Of a stretch of 51,126 bases of DNA, positions 41,194-49,827 are shown in pieces. A program made the translations under genes and the position numbers. A model generated the notes under the pieces. It had not been told where the DNA came from. It did no database searches and was given only the letters and a program-made list of their open reading frames with translations. The stretch is from Mesorhizobium sp. STM 4661. GTDB lineage: Bacteria; Pseudomonadota; Alphaproteobacteria; Rhizobiales; Rhizobiaceae. Position 1 is the stretch's first letter. The number at the start of each line of letters is the position of its first letter. The DNA is taken from contig NZ_CAAF010000058.1 in the NCBI RefSeq assembly GCF_000359125.1, forward strand, positions 1-51,126, read 5' to 3'.

Positions 41194-41745
41194 GTGACCA
41201 TCTTTCCACTGACCAACCACCTTACCGGTGCGAGCCGCAAGCTGCTGATCGCATCAGCATTTCTGGCCATCATCGGGCCGGCGCATGCCGAGACTTCCGC
41301 GTCGGCCGCCCGCGTGGAAACCACGGACACCGCCGTCGAGACACGGAACAAGGCCATCGTGCGCGCGGCGTTCGAGAAATGGCGCGCAGGGACTTACGTC
41401 TTTGCAGAGCTTCTCGCACCCGATGTCGTCTGGACGATCCACGGCTCCGGCCCGGTCGCCGGCACTTACCGCAGTCAAAAGGACTTCGTCGAACGAGCAT
41501 CCGTCCCCCTCACCAGCCGTCTCTCGACCCCTGTGTTGCCGGAGGTGCATAACATCTTTGCCGATGGAGACATGGTCATCATCCGGTTCGACGGGTCGGC
41601 CACAACGACCTCGGGAGCACCTTATCGCAACCAGTTCGTCTGGATATTCCGGATGAAGGACGGCTCTGTCGTCGAGGCTGAGGCCTTTCTGGATCTCGTC
41701 GCCTACCAGCAGGTCGTCGAGAACAACGAGCCGCGTGCGCGATAG
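41194..41745 (+). CDS. Exported SnoaL-like polyketide-cyclase-fold protein (183 aa)
   Basis: Second NTF2-fold protein of the operon. The GTG at 41194, preceded by AAAGGAA, starts a protein with a signal peptide (RKLLIASAFLAIIGPAHA, cleavage after AHA). A SnoaL domain follows: VRAAFEKWRAGTYVFAELLA, then PDVVWTIHGSGPVAGTYRSQ and a C-terminal WIFRMKDGSVVEAEAFLDLV. The TIHGSGPVAG-x-Y stretch is the classic family motif. It lies 137 bp after the first copy and is too different to be a recent duplicate. A ligand-binding or detoxification role beside the aldo/keto reductase is likely. The substrate is unknown. Confidence 0.86.
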   Translation: MTIFPLTNHLTGASRKLLIASAFLAIIGPAHAETSASAARVETTDTAVETRNKAIVRAAFEKWRAGTYVFAELLAPDVVWTIHGSGPVAGTYRSQKDFVERASVPLTSRLSTPVLPEVHNIFADGDMVIIRFDGSATTTSGAPYRNQFVWIFRMKDGSVVEAEAFLDLVAYQQVVENNEPRAR

Positions 41746-41866
41746 CCAGCGTTACGGGTTCGGCTGTGGTTCGGCCTCTCGCATCGTCAGCCGGACCCCA
41801 GCCCCACGCACAACCAAATTCGGCTCTCGCAGCCGGGATACACAATAGATGTTGAGGAGCCCGACC

Positions 41867-42217
41867 ATGCGGCAGGCATTTGCAGTCCTGATGACTGCCA
41901 CACTCTTGAGTCAATCCGTACAAGCTGAGGAATCCAACGTGCAGGCGAACCATCCCTATACCGGCATGTGGGTGACCGACGACGGCAATGTTCGCCACGA
42001 ACTCCTGCCAACCGGGCGCTATGTCGAGGCACGCGGCAGGCGCGAACGCGCCTATGAAGGGCGCTACGAAGTATCCGGCACACATATCGAATATTGGGAC
42101 GACACCGGCTTCACCGCCGATGGCGATTTCGTGGACGCGAACACCTTGCACCACGGCGGCATGGTCTTGCGCCGCATTACGGATCCCGCCGCAAACCCCT
42201 CCCTGCCGAAACGCTAG
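41867..42217 (+). CDS. Exported Atu4866-family small protein (116 aa)
   Basis: Small secreted protein. After a signal peptide (FAVLMTATLLSQSVQA) it has the Atu4866 beta-barrel pattern HPYTGMWVTDDGNVRHELLP, TGRYVEARGRRERAYEGRYE and HIEYWDDTGFTADGDF. The family is named after an Agrobacterium protein of unknown function and is widespread in alphaproteobacteria beside aldo/keto reductases and SnoaL proteins. The ATG at 41867 has GAGGAG upstream. It is the last gene on this strand before a convergent quinone-oxidoreductase-like gene. Confidence 0.88.
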   Translation: MRQAFAVLMTATLLSQSVQAEESNVQANHPYTGMWVTDDGNVRHELLPTGRYVEARGRRERAYEGRYEVSGTHIEYWDDTGFTADGDFVDANTLHHGGMVLRRITDPAANPSLPKR

Positions 42218-42355
42218 CGGCGCAGAGGCGGACCTGGCTTTGGCCGCGACCTGATAGGCGACCGGATTTCGCTATCCGCGACACCCGAAGAATCGTTCAC
42301 GGTCGATCAGCGCCGGCGCGATGGGACTCGCCGGAGCTTAAGCCATGGCCTCGTT

Positions 42356-43312
42356 TCATCGTGTATACCCGGCCGGAGACAGGACATAGCGAACATCCGG
42401 AGAGCCAGCCCAAGCTTCCCCAACAGCAGTGAGCGGGAGCGTTGTAACAGGAGCGTCAAAACCGGCCCGTTGGGTGGCTGCGATCAGCTCGCCCGCTCCT
42501 GCCAACAAGTCGCGCACGGCGACGCTGCCTATACCACTGCCTAGGAGCTCCAGCCCCGTACTTCTTAAGGAATCGCCACGGAGCGAAATCTCGTCGCCAG
42601 CGACGGTACCAAGCTGAACGTACCGCACCCGCGGTTCACCAATTCTGGACCCGCGGTTCTTCGTTGCCGCCGCGATAACCCGGCTGGCGGGTTCCCCCCA
42701 GATGAAATCGAGAACGACGTCAACGCCGCGATCGAACTCTTCACGTAGTGCATCATCGGCAGCATCGTCGAGCTTGATCCTTGCCTCCAAGTTGAGCTCG
42801 CTCAGCTTGTGCAGATTGCGACCGACACCGATGATCCTGGTTGCGCCGAAGTGGCGAGCAATCTGTATAGCCATGCCTCCCGCCGCGCCTGTCGCGCCAT
42901 TTATGAGGACGGTAGAGCCTTTATGAAGCGGAGTCCGACGCGTCAGCGCGATCCACGACGCCAGACCACCGGTCGTGACCGCGGCGGCCCGGACGTCGGA
43001 GATGTCGTCTGGGATAGGAACCACCATGTCATTGCTGACCAACGACATCTCGCCCATCGATCCGAAGGGCGCCTTTGGAAACAAAAAGTACACTCGGCGG
43101 CCGTCGGGATCGGTCCCGACGCCGTCGACACCCGGCACGAAGCCGGCATTGGCTCCGCTTGCATAGTGCTTGCCCGCAGCGAGTCCCCTAACAATCGGGC
43201 TCAGCGGGGCGGCATGTACTCTGATGATGGTTTCTCCGTCACTTGCTTCCGGTTCCCTGAAATCTCCATACTCAGGCGGCTCGCCGAAATGATTGACCAC
43301 TGCTGCTTTCAT
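42356..43312 (-). CDS. Zinc-type alcohol dehydrogenase/quinone oxidoreductase-like protein (318 aa)
   Basis: Cytosolic medium-chain dehydrogenase/reductase that probably reduces a quinone or unsaturated carbonyl with NADPH. The N-terminal GroES-like domain has FVPGVDGVGT. The Rossmann domain has STVLINGATGAAGGMAIQIA, where the A-x-x-G-x-x-G pattern is that of zeta-crystallin-type enzymes. Zinc-binding cysteines are absent. The ATG at 43312 has GGAGG eight bases upstream. It is divergent from the AraC-family gene with a 122-bp gap, so that regulator probably controls it. Confidence 0.9.
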   Translation of the reverse strand: MKAAVVNHFGEPPEYGDFREPEASDGETIIRVHAAPLSPIVRGLAAGKHYASGANAGFVPGVDGVGTDPDGRRVYFLFPKAPFGSMGEMSLVSNDMVVPIPDDISDVRAAAVTTGGLASWIALTRRTPLHKGSTVLINGATGAAGGMAIQIARHFGATRIIGVGRNLHKLSELNLEARIKLDDAADDALREEFDRGVDVVLDFIWGEPASRVIAAATKNRGSRIGEPRVRYVQLGTVAGDEISLRGDSLRSTGLELLGSGIGSVAVRDLLAGAGELIAATQRAGFDAPVTTLPLTAVGEAWAGSPDVRYVLSPAGYTR

Positions 43313-43434
43313 TTTAACCTCCGTAAGACAACCGAACGGTAGATCGTCGGTGCGCGCCACCAGACATAGACGGGCGAAGTGGCACGAACTATAGCTAACC
43401 GTACTGAATTTCTTTGCCATCGTACCGTAGGATC

Positions 43435-44355
43435 ATGGACCCACTTTCTGGCATTCTCTCGCTGCTAAAACCCCGGAGCTATATTACGGCCGGCTTCAAT
43501 GCCGGTGGTGACTGGTCTTTGAGGCTCGATGATCTCGCTGGCCGCATCAAGTGCTATGCAGTCGTCAGCGGCGGCTGCTGGCTGTTGCTTGAAGAAGATG
43601 GCGAACCGCTCAAGTTGGTTACGGGGGACTGCTTTGTGCTGCCTAGTGGACGCCACGTCAGGATCGCGAGCGACCTCGCGTTGGATGCAACGCTCGCAAG
43701 CGAAGCGCTCTCGCCCGACCGAGACGGTGAGACAGTGACATATAATGGTGGCGGAGACGTGCTGCTGGTCGGCAGCAGGTTCGAGGTAAGCGGCCGCCAT
43801 GCAAACGAGTTACTTCAAACCCTGCCGCCGGTAATCCACCTGAGAAGAGCTGAGGAACAAGCGACGCTGCGCTGGTCGATTGAGCTCATGATGCAGGAAC
43901 TGCGCGAAGCGCGGCCAGGCGCGTCGCTCATGGCGCAGCATCTCGCTCACATGATGCTCGTTCAGACACTGCGTCTTTATCTATCGCAGCAGTCCGGCGC
44001 TGGATTCGGATGGTTCGCAGCGCTGGGCGATCCCCCGGTTGGCGCGGCATTGAGCGCAATCCACGCAGATCCGGCCCACAATTGGAACCTCGAGGAATTG
44101 GCTGCAAAAGCCGGCATGTCACGGACGGTGTTTGCGCGGCGCTTCCGTGAGAAAGTCGGGGAGACCCCAGTGGCTTACGTCACGCGTTGGCGAATGATGC
44201 TTGCCGCCGAGCGGCTTATGTCGAGCCGCGATCCGCTGTCTCGGATTGCAAGTTCGGTCGGCTACGAATCGGAGAATTCTTTCAATACGGCGTTCCGACG
44301 AGTGATGGGATCCTCGCCGCGACGTTATGCGCGTGCTCAGGAACAAACGGACTGA
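43435..44355 (+). CDS. AraC-family transcriptional regulator with N-terminal cupin domain (306 aa)
   Basis: DNA-binding activator or repressor. The N-terminal cupin_6-type sensing domain (about residues 5-185) includes KCYAVVSGGCWLLLEEDGEP and GDCFVLPSGRHVRI. The C-terminal double helix-turn-helix (about 205-300) includes WNLEELAAKAGMSRTVFARR, FREKVGETPVAYVTRWRM and RIASSVGYESENSFNTAFRR. Length is standard. It is divergent from the quinone-oxidoreductase-like gene. Relatives regulate adjacent short-chain dehydrogenases or reductases. The three such genes to the right each have a 21-bp-spaced direct repeat of the kind AraC proteins bind. Confidence 0.92.
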   Translation: MDPLSGILSLLKPRSYITAGFNAGGDWSLRLDDLAGRIKCYAVVSGGCWLLLEEDGEPLKLVTGDCFVLPSGRHVRIASDLALDATLASEALSPDRDGETVTYNGGGDVLLVGSRFEVSGRHANELLQTLPPVIHLRRAEEQATLRWSIELMMQELREARPGASLMAQHLAHMMLVQTLRLYLSQQSGAGFGWFAALGDPPVGAALSAIHADPAHNWNLEELAAKAGMSRTVFARRFREKVGETPVAYVTRWRMMLAAERLMSSRDPLSRIASSVGYESENSFNTAFRRVMGSSPRRYARAQEQTD

Positions 44356-44593
44356 ATTCTGACTTCGCCAGTCAATCGACTATCACGTCGGCATACCTCG
44401 AGGGTAACGACACGATCCACGAAAAGCGCAAATGCCTTCTTCGCTTGACCTCTGGTCGATAGGAACTGGCTGTAGTCTTGCCGGGTTGCAGCCCGTATAT
44501 TTCAGCAGGCTTTCATATAAATTCAGCATGTAGCGCAGAATGTCTCCCGCACGCTCTTGAGTCGTTCGACTCACGGGCCGCATGTGCTACTGC

Positions 44594-45636
44594 CTATGAA
44601 CCCAAATGTTTCGAATAGAATGGCGCCAGCCGGTCGATGGCCTGATTCACGTATTCGGGCTTGTAATACATATCGTAATGGCCGGCGCCCTCGACGACGA
44701 AGAAGTCCTTTTCGGTGGTCGGCGAAAGATCGAACAGGGTTTGTCCGGCCTCATATTGGCCAGTGTTTCCGCGCCGGCCCCGACAATGACCTGAAGAGGC
44801 TGGGACAGAAGCTCGGGCACAAGGTGGAAGGCGTCGAACTCCAGCAGATAGCCATAGCTCCTGAAGAGCAGACGGTTGGTGGAGTTCGGGTGTCGATAGG
44901 GCGACTCCCGGTAGAAGGTGACAGCTTCAAACACCTCCGGGTCCGTTATGCCAGCTTCTTCCGCCTCTTTCAGGCTGTCGGGTATCCAGGGAGCGCGCCT
45001 CGGCTTACCGCCGCGCGCTTCGGCGGTCCGCTGTTTTCCGACGTCCTCCAGAGTCTTACGAACGTCTGGCAGCATCCGTCGAAACGCCTGGCCTATGTCA
45101 TTGGCGATGACGGTTCCGAGGGCCTTGAAGCGGTGTTCGGTGATCGCGGCGTTCACCGCGTAGCCGCCCCCGGCGCAGATGCCCAGCAGCCCCACCCGCT
45201 CCTCGCCCACGAAGGGCAGCGTCATCAGGTAATCGACGGCGCAACGAATGTCCTCGACACGGGCGGCCGGGTCCTCAAGATCGCGGGGCTCGCCGCCGCT
45301 TTCGCCCTGGTATGACGGGTCGAAGGCAAGAGCCACGAACCCGCGCGCGGCCAGCTTCTCCGCGTAGATCGCCCCGATCTGTTCCTTCATGCTGCTGCCG
45401 GGCGTGGTCAGGACAAGCGCGGCATATGTCCTGGTCTCATCGAATCCGTTCGGGAAATAGATGTTCCCTGCAACGTCGATGTCTCTGTTTTTGAATGAGA
45501 CACGGTTCAAGACGACGGTCCTCCTGTCATCATTGGTCAGCCCCGACGCATGCATCGGCGCTGCCGTTACAGTGGCGGTTGCGCCCGCGGCAATGAGGAT
45601 GTCTCTTCTGGAAATCGTCCGATCGGGGCCAACCAT
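44594..45636 (-). pseudogene. Tat-exported alpha/beta hydrolase (dienelactone-hydrolase-like), frameshifted near the end
   Basis: The frame starting at 45636 encodes a twin-arginine signal (ISRRDILIAAGATATVTAAP) and an alpha/beta hydrolase core: the oxyanion region VLTTPGSSMKEQ, the nucleophile elbow LGICAGGGYA (a cysteine-type G-x-C-x-G rather than serine) and IVGAGAETLANM. Near 44742 the frame changes and runs out of homology. Adding one A to the AAA run gives LFDLSPTTEKDFFVVEGAGH with the catalytic histidine, then YDMYYKPEYVNQ, and a normal stop at 44594. With the lesion the histidine is lost. It may be a decayed gene or a sequencing error. It follows the SDR gene by 27 bp as an operon. 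Confidence 0.82.
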
Positions 45637-45662
45637 GTCACTTGCATCTCAAAGGCTTGCCA

Positions 45663-46577
45663 TCAGGCGAACTTCACCTTGGTTAATTCTTGAGACGCCT
45701 CCCAGAGGCGGGTCGCCACGGCGGTATCCAGCGCCTGTTTCGGTGGCTTCTCCTCGGTCGGATAGCCGCGCGTGCCGCCTAGCCCGTCAGGCCCATAATA
45801 GGCGCCGTCCCGGGCTGCAGGGTCGGTCGCCGCGTAGAGCGTGGGCAAGGCGCCCTGCCACGCGGGCTGGAACAGGAATGGCAGGAAGCGGCGGACCCTC
45901 GCAGCCGCGCCCCGTTGGCCCACTCCATTTGGAAGCAGATCGGTACGCGAGATGCCGGGATGCGCCGCAATACCCTTGACGCCCCATCCGGCAGCCTTGC
46001 TGCGCCGGCTCAGTTCGAAGGCGAACATGACGCAGGCGAGTTTCGACTGGCTGTAGACCGGCATCGGCTTGTAGCTGCGCTCGGCTTGCAGGTCGTTGAA
46101 GTCGATGGCTCCGTTGCGCGCCGCCACGCTGCCCAGGCTCACAACCCGCGAATTTTGTCCCCGCTTCAGCAGCGGCAGCAAATGTGCGGTGAGGGCAAAA
46201 TGGCCGAGATAGTTCGTGCCGAATTGCAGTTCGAAGCCGTCGCTGGTCGCGCGACGCTCCGGCGGCGTCATAACGCCGGCATTGTTGATCAGGAGGTCGA
46301 GGCTGTCTTGCTCCCGCGCGAGCTGTGCAGCGAATTCGGCGATCGATGCGAGGTTCGCGAGATCCACCTCCCCAAACCGCACTTGTCCGCCAGGGACAGC
46401 TTGTCTGATCGCGGCCACGGCTTCAGCGCCCTTCCGCGGGTTGCGCCCTGCGATCACAACGCTTACACCGGCCCGAGCCAGGGCCAGCGCGTCTTCGTAG
46501 CCCAATCCTCCGGTTCCGGTGACGACCGCTGTACGGCCGTGTTGCGGGGGAATGTTCCTTGTCGTCCACTTGGTCAT
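45663..46577 (-). CDS. Short-chain dehydrogenase/reductase, retinol-dehydrogenase-like (304 aa)
   Basis: Cytosolic NAD(P)-dependent oxidoreductase of the classical SDR superfamily. The cofactor motif here is TGTGGLG in RTAVVTGTGGLGYEDALALA, followed by the acidic DLANLAS, the structural NNAG in LDLLINNAGVM, the catalytic serine in VVSLGSVA and the catalytic YxxxK in YSQSKLA. The substrate-binding C-terminus has GAYYGPDGLGGTRGYP, typical of the retinol-dehydrogenase-like branch. It lies upstream of the hydrolase on the same strand. A close paralogue sits at 46778-47725 and a more distant one at 49828-50919. Substrate unknown: small aldehydes or ketones are likely. Confidence 0.92.
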   Translation of the reverse strand: MTKWTTRNIPPQHGRTAVVTGTGGLGYEDALALARAGVSVVIAGRNPRKGAEAVAAIRQAVPGGQVRFGEVDLANLASIAEFAAQLAREQDSLDLLINNAGVMTPPERRATSDGFELQFGTNYLGHFALTAHLLPLLKRGQNSRVVSLGSVAARNGAIDFNDLQAERSYKPMPVYSQSKLACVMFAFELSRRSKAAGWGVKGIAAHPGISRTDLLPNGVGQRGAAARVRRFLPFLFQPAWQGALPTLYAATDPAARDGAYYGPDGLGGTRGYPTEEKPPKQALDTAVATRLWEASQELTKVKFA

Positions 46578-46686
46578 ATATGAAATCCACGCCTTCTCGA
46601 AAGTTCAGCGAGACTTCGAGAGAGGATTGTCTCAACCCGCCCGCTTTTAACCTTCCTCAATAGAATGGCTGCGGCCCCGAACCTCC

Positions 46687-46721
46687 ATGCCTGAATCGGT
46701 AAAAAACATGCCTATTCCTAC
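46687..46721 (-). promoter_or_regulatory. 21-bp-spaced ATGCC direct repeat upstream of the first SDR gene
   Basis: ATGCC at 46687-46691 and 46708-46712, the second extended as ATGCCTATTCCTAC. The 21-bp period is that of AraC-type half-sites. The pair lies about 110-145 bp upstream of the 46577 start. The same arrangement precedes the other two SDR genes. Confidence 0.6.
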
Positions 46722-46777
46722 ATTAATTCGGCTGGCGAGAATATCCGAAGGATGTGCAGGCCGGAACTCCGCCGCGC

Positions 46778-47725
46778 TTAAGTTGGCGCGATCAAAGCCC
46801 GCGGGCGTCCTACATGTATGTCCACGTTGGTCAGTTCCAGCGAGGTCTCCCAGAGGCAAGTCGCGACGGCTGTGTCCAGCGCTTGGCTAGGAGGTTTCTC
46901 CTCGGTCGGATAGCCCCGCGTCCCGCCCAGCCTGTCAGGTCCGTAGTAGGCGCCGCCCCGCGCCGCCGGGTCTGTCGCCGCAAAGAGCGTGGGCAAGGCA
47001 CCCTGCCATGCGGGCTGGTACAGGAACCATAGATAGCGTCGCGCGAACCCAGGTACGCTCGACCAGCCTGGTCCGTTCGGAATCAGGTCGGTGCGTGAGA
47101 TGCCGGGATGCGCCGCCAAGCTCTGCACGCCCCATCCAGCCGCCTCGCTGCGTCGGTTCAGTTCGAAAGCGAACATGATGCAGGCCAGTTTCGACTGGCT
47201 GTAAACCTGCATCGGCTTGTAACCGCGCTCGGCTTGCAGGTCGTCGAAGTTAATCGCTCCCCACCGCGCTGCCACGCTGCCAAGGGTCACGACGCGCGGC
47301 TTTTGCCCCCTCTTCAGGAGCGGCAGCAGATGCGCGGTGAGAGCGAAATGGCCGAGATAGTTCGTGCCCATTTGCAGCTCGAAGCCGTCGCTGGTCTCGC
47401 GACGCTCCGGCGTTCTCATGACGCCGGCATTGTTGATCAGAAGGTCCAGGCTGTCTTGCTCCTGTGCGAGCTGCGTGGCGAACTCGGCGACCGAAGCGCG
47501 GTCGGCAAGGTCCACCTTGCCGAACCGAGCCTGCGCGCCAGGGACAGCTTTCTTGATCGCCGCGACGGCGTCCGCGCCCTTCTGGGGATTGCGCCCGGCG
47601 ATCACAACGCTAGCGCCGGCACGCGCCAGGGCCAGTGCAGTCTCGAAACCCAGCCCGCCGGCGCCAGTGACGACTGCCGAACGGCCGTGTTGCGATGGAA
47701 TATTCCTGGATGTCCACTTTGTCAT
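46778..47725 (-). CDS. Short-chain dehydrogenase/reductase, tandem paralogue (315 aa)
   Basis: Same family and nearly the same sequence as 45663-46577. Its cofactor motif is the canonical TGAGGLG in SAVVTGAGGLGFETALALA, with NNAG in LINNAGVM, the serine in VVTLGSVA and YSQSKLA with catalytic Tyr and Lys. The C-terminus runs about 11 residues longer (VDIHVGRPRALIAPT). The ATG at 47725 has AAGGA seven bases upstream. A TTG one codon earlier is not needed. The promoter was duplicated along with the gene: the 150 bp upstream matches that of the first copy in several blocks. Substrate unknown. Confidence 0.92.
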   Translation of the reverse strand: MTKWTSRNIPSQHGRSAVVTGAGGLGFETALALARAGASVVIAGRNPQKGADAVAAIKKAVPGAQARFGKVDLADRASVAEFATQLAQEQDSLDLLINNAGVMRTPERRETSDGFELQMGTNYLGHFALTAHLLPLLKRGQKPRVVTLGSVAARWGAINFDDLQAERGYKPMQVYSQSKLACIMFAFELNRRSEAAGWGVQSLAAHPGISRTDLIPNGPGWSSVPGFARRYLWFLYQPAWQGALPTLFAATDPAARGGAYYGPDRLGGTRGYPTEEKPPSQALDTAVATCLWETSLELTNVDIHVGRPRALIAPT

Positions 47726-47836
47726 CAATCATCCTTGCCTTCTCGGCCGCTCGGCGGAGACTTCGAGCGATGATCGTCTCGACGCACCCGCCTCTTTGTC
47801 TTCTTCGCCAGGATGCCCGAAGCGCGGCAAACCTCC

Positions 47837-47871
47837 ATGCCGGAACCCGCAAAAGGCATGCCTGATCCTAC
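47837..47871 (-). promoter_or_regulatory. 21-bp-spaced ATGCC direct repeat upstream of the second SDR gene
   Basis: ATGCC at 47837-47841 and 47858-47862, the latter extended as ATGCCTGATCCTACG, about 110-145 bp before the 47725 start. It differs from the first site by only a few bases. Confidence 0.6.
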
Positions 47872-47988
47872 GTTCGTGCGGCTTACGACGAACTATTGGA
47901 GGGCTAGCGAATGGCCCAGGTTCTGATGGTGCTCAGGTTCGCGCGAAGCCCGGCTCATCTGCCACGGCCGCATTGCTTGGTGGACGGC

Positions 47989-48877
47989 CTACAGCGACGG
48001 TTGCGTGATGCCGCTGATCATCCCCGGTCCCCAGTTGCGAGCGGTGAAGCTCCAGGTCGCGAAGATAATGAAGGCGCTCGCGGCCAACAGCAGTGTTGCT
48101 GCTCCCAAGCTGACAACCGCTCCGCGATCCCGCCGGCGCGCCCGGATGAACAGTTCGGCGACGATGAGATTGGGAACGTAGAAAAAGAACATCATGATCG
48201 CGTCGAACCAGCCGGTGAAACCGCTGCCTGTTCCGAGGCCGCCGGATAGCAGGAACCAGGCGCCATATTCCATCCTGTACAGCCAGGAGCCGATTGTCAG
48301 CGCGAAGAGCCGGATCGCCCAGGCCCGGTGTCGTTCGTATCGGCCGGACCGGGCATGGACATAGGCCATGGTCGCGCAAAGCACCATCAGCGCGCCGTAA
48401 AGGCCAAAGCCGACATCCATCAGCGGGCCGCCGATCGTGCCTTTTTCCAATATGAAACCAAGCCCACCCAGCCCCGCCAAGCCGGCCGAAATCACGTAGA
48501 TCCGGCCCAGCCAACGATGGAGCCAAGGGACGGCGCGGCGCACACCGCCGATCAACTGAACAGGTCCGAGCAGCAGGAGCACGCCCCCAGCAATGAAATG
48601 CGCGCCGATGGCTGCCGTCGCAAGCAAGGAGCGGCCATCATACAGATCGGGGAAGGGACTCGTTCCATCGCTCACCGGCTCCCGCTAAGGCCACCCCGCC
48701 GAAGAAAGCGATGATGTAGGCGGCGAAGATGGCGCCGCTGATCCAACTCGCGGCCACGAGCAGCCGAGCGCTCCAGCGCAGTGCAGCGCCATGAGGGCCG
48801 CCGGCCGGCCTGGCAGCTTGCCGACCAACGACCGATGCGCCGTCCGTCATCGCGATTGTGTTAAATCCCGCGCCCAT
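47989..48877 (-). pseudogene. DUF2306 membrane protein, frameshifted by one base in a C run
   Basis: The ATG at 48877 (GAGGAG upstream) starts an N-terminal part with one membrane helix (ARLLVAASWISGAIFAAYII) that stops at 48638. Removing one C from the CCCC near 48650 joins GERWNESLP directly to DLYDGRSLLATAAIGAHFIA and the remaining helices of a DUF2306 protein (about six segments, with WLHRWLGRIYV and the HRAWAIRLFALTIGSWLYR motif). As written, a GTG at 48675 could start the second part separately. A single-base insertion or a sequencing error explains the break. The family is of unknown function and found in the inner membrane. It is downstream of the DUF2147 gene by 63 bp. Confidence 0.78.
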
Positions 48878-48940
48878 GGCGCACTCCTCGAAATGCATGC
48901 TTTTGCCCAGGGGCGGTTCGTTAAAGCTGCTTTTATGGCT

Positions 48941-49411
48941 TCATTGCGCGCGGCGCAGCACTATGGTCCGACCGAGCATGGGGGTGCCCCTGTAGGCGCG
49001 AAGCTCCAGTTTTCCGCTCACAAGCGTTGCTCGGGCGGAATGGGTCTGACCGGTAGCCCCACTGTAGAAATTACCGCCCTCCCAGCGACCATCGGCGGCA
49101 TCCCACTTGAGGTTGGTCACGAGAACAGCTCGCTCCAGCGAACGGCTTCTGAGTTTCGGATCCGGATTGAGGGTGTCCTTCTTGAAGGTCTTGCCGTCAG
49201 CCTCGACCAGGAGCTTTCCGTAGATGATCCGGGCCGCATAGGTTTCTCCGGCGTCAAACATCTCAAGTTTGATGTTGCCGTCCTCGGATTCCCAGACGCC
49301 GATAATTTGATCCGGCGAAGAGGCCTGTGCGAAAGCATCTCCAACCGGGAGACCTATCATTCCTGCCGTGAGAGCTGCGGCCAGCAAAGGCCCCATTATC
49401 GATTTCAACAT
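48941..49411 (-). CDS. DUF2147-domain exported protein (156 aa)
   Basis: Predicted periplasmic protein. A signal peptide (LLAAALTAGMIGLPVGDAFA) is followed by the DUF2147 lipocalin-like pattern: IIGVWESEDGNIKLEMFDAG, YAARIIYGKLLVEADGKTF, WDAADGRWEGGNFYSGATGQ and a final RGTPMLGRTIVLRRAQ. The family is widespread, of unknown role, and often linked with stress. The ATG at 49411 has AAGGAAA upstream. It precedes the DUF2306 gene on the same strand, and a perfect inverted repeat lies 30-60 bp upstream. Confidence 0.88.
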   Translation of the reverse strand: MLKSIMGPLLAAALTAGMIGLPVGDAFAQASSPDQIIGVWESEDGNIKLEMFDAGETYAARIIYGKLLVEADGKTFKKDTLNPDPKLRSRSLERAVLVTNLKWDAADGRWEGGNFYSGATGQTHSARATLVSGKLELRAYRGTPMLGRTIVLRRAQ

Positions 49412-49440
49412 TCTACGTTTCCTTTTTTGACGATTCAGGG

Positions 49441-49472
49441 CGGACGGCCGACGTGAGAATTCGTGCCGTCCG
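49441..49472. promoter_or_regulatory. Perfect inverted repeat CGGACGGC-N16-GCCGTCCG upstream of the DUF2147 gene
   Basis: Eight matching bases on each side of a 16-bp spacer, 30-61 bp upstream of the start at 49411. Position and symmetry suit a dimeric repressor or activator site. No regulator gene lies next to it. Confidence 0.45.
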
Positions 49473-49827
49473 AGGCTTCGATGGCTGCCCAATGATCCAG
49501 CGTTTCTCCTCAGAGGGAGCGCGGCCTTGGAGCCGGCCCGGAGAGTTGCCGGGCATTGCGCTGTGAAGCTACACGCCGGCGGCGCGGTGACGAATGCCGA
49601 AAGGCGGAAATTTCCTGCCTGATCCTCCAGTTACACTGGAAGTTTGATAGCTCGCCCAGTTCTTGCGGCAGTTCGTGGCGAGACAGGTTCGGCACCGCTC
49701 GGCAATCCATGGCACCTCCACTTGGATGTCTCGCGTGCTCGCGGTCTTGGTTTTCAGCCGGTCGTGAGGACCGTTTATCAGGCTGTGCAGGAAACCTGAT
49801 GTGATGTGCGTCTCGCAGGCCCCGCCG
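49473..49827. other. No supported gene
   Basis: About 350 bp between the DUF2147 promoter and the end of the last SDR gene. Frames of 66-82 codons on both strands overlap one another and carry no recognised motif. Confidence 0.4.

Noticed and set aside
44383..44583. 66-codon minus-strand frame between the AraC gene and the hydrolase
   Set aside because: No recognisable content or ribosome binding site, and probably chance.
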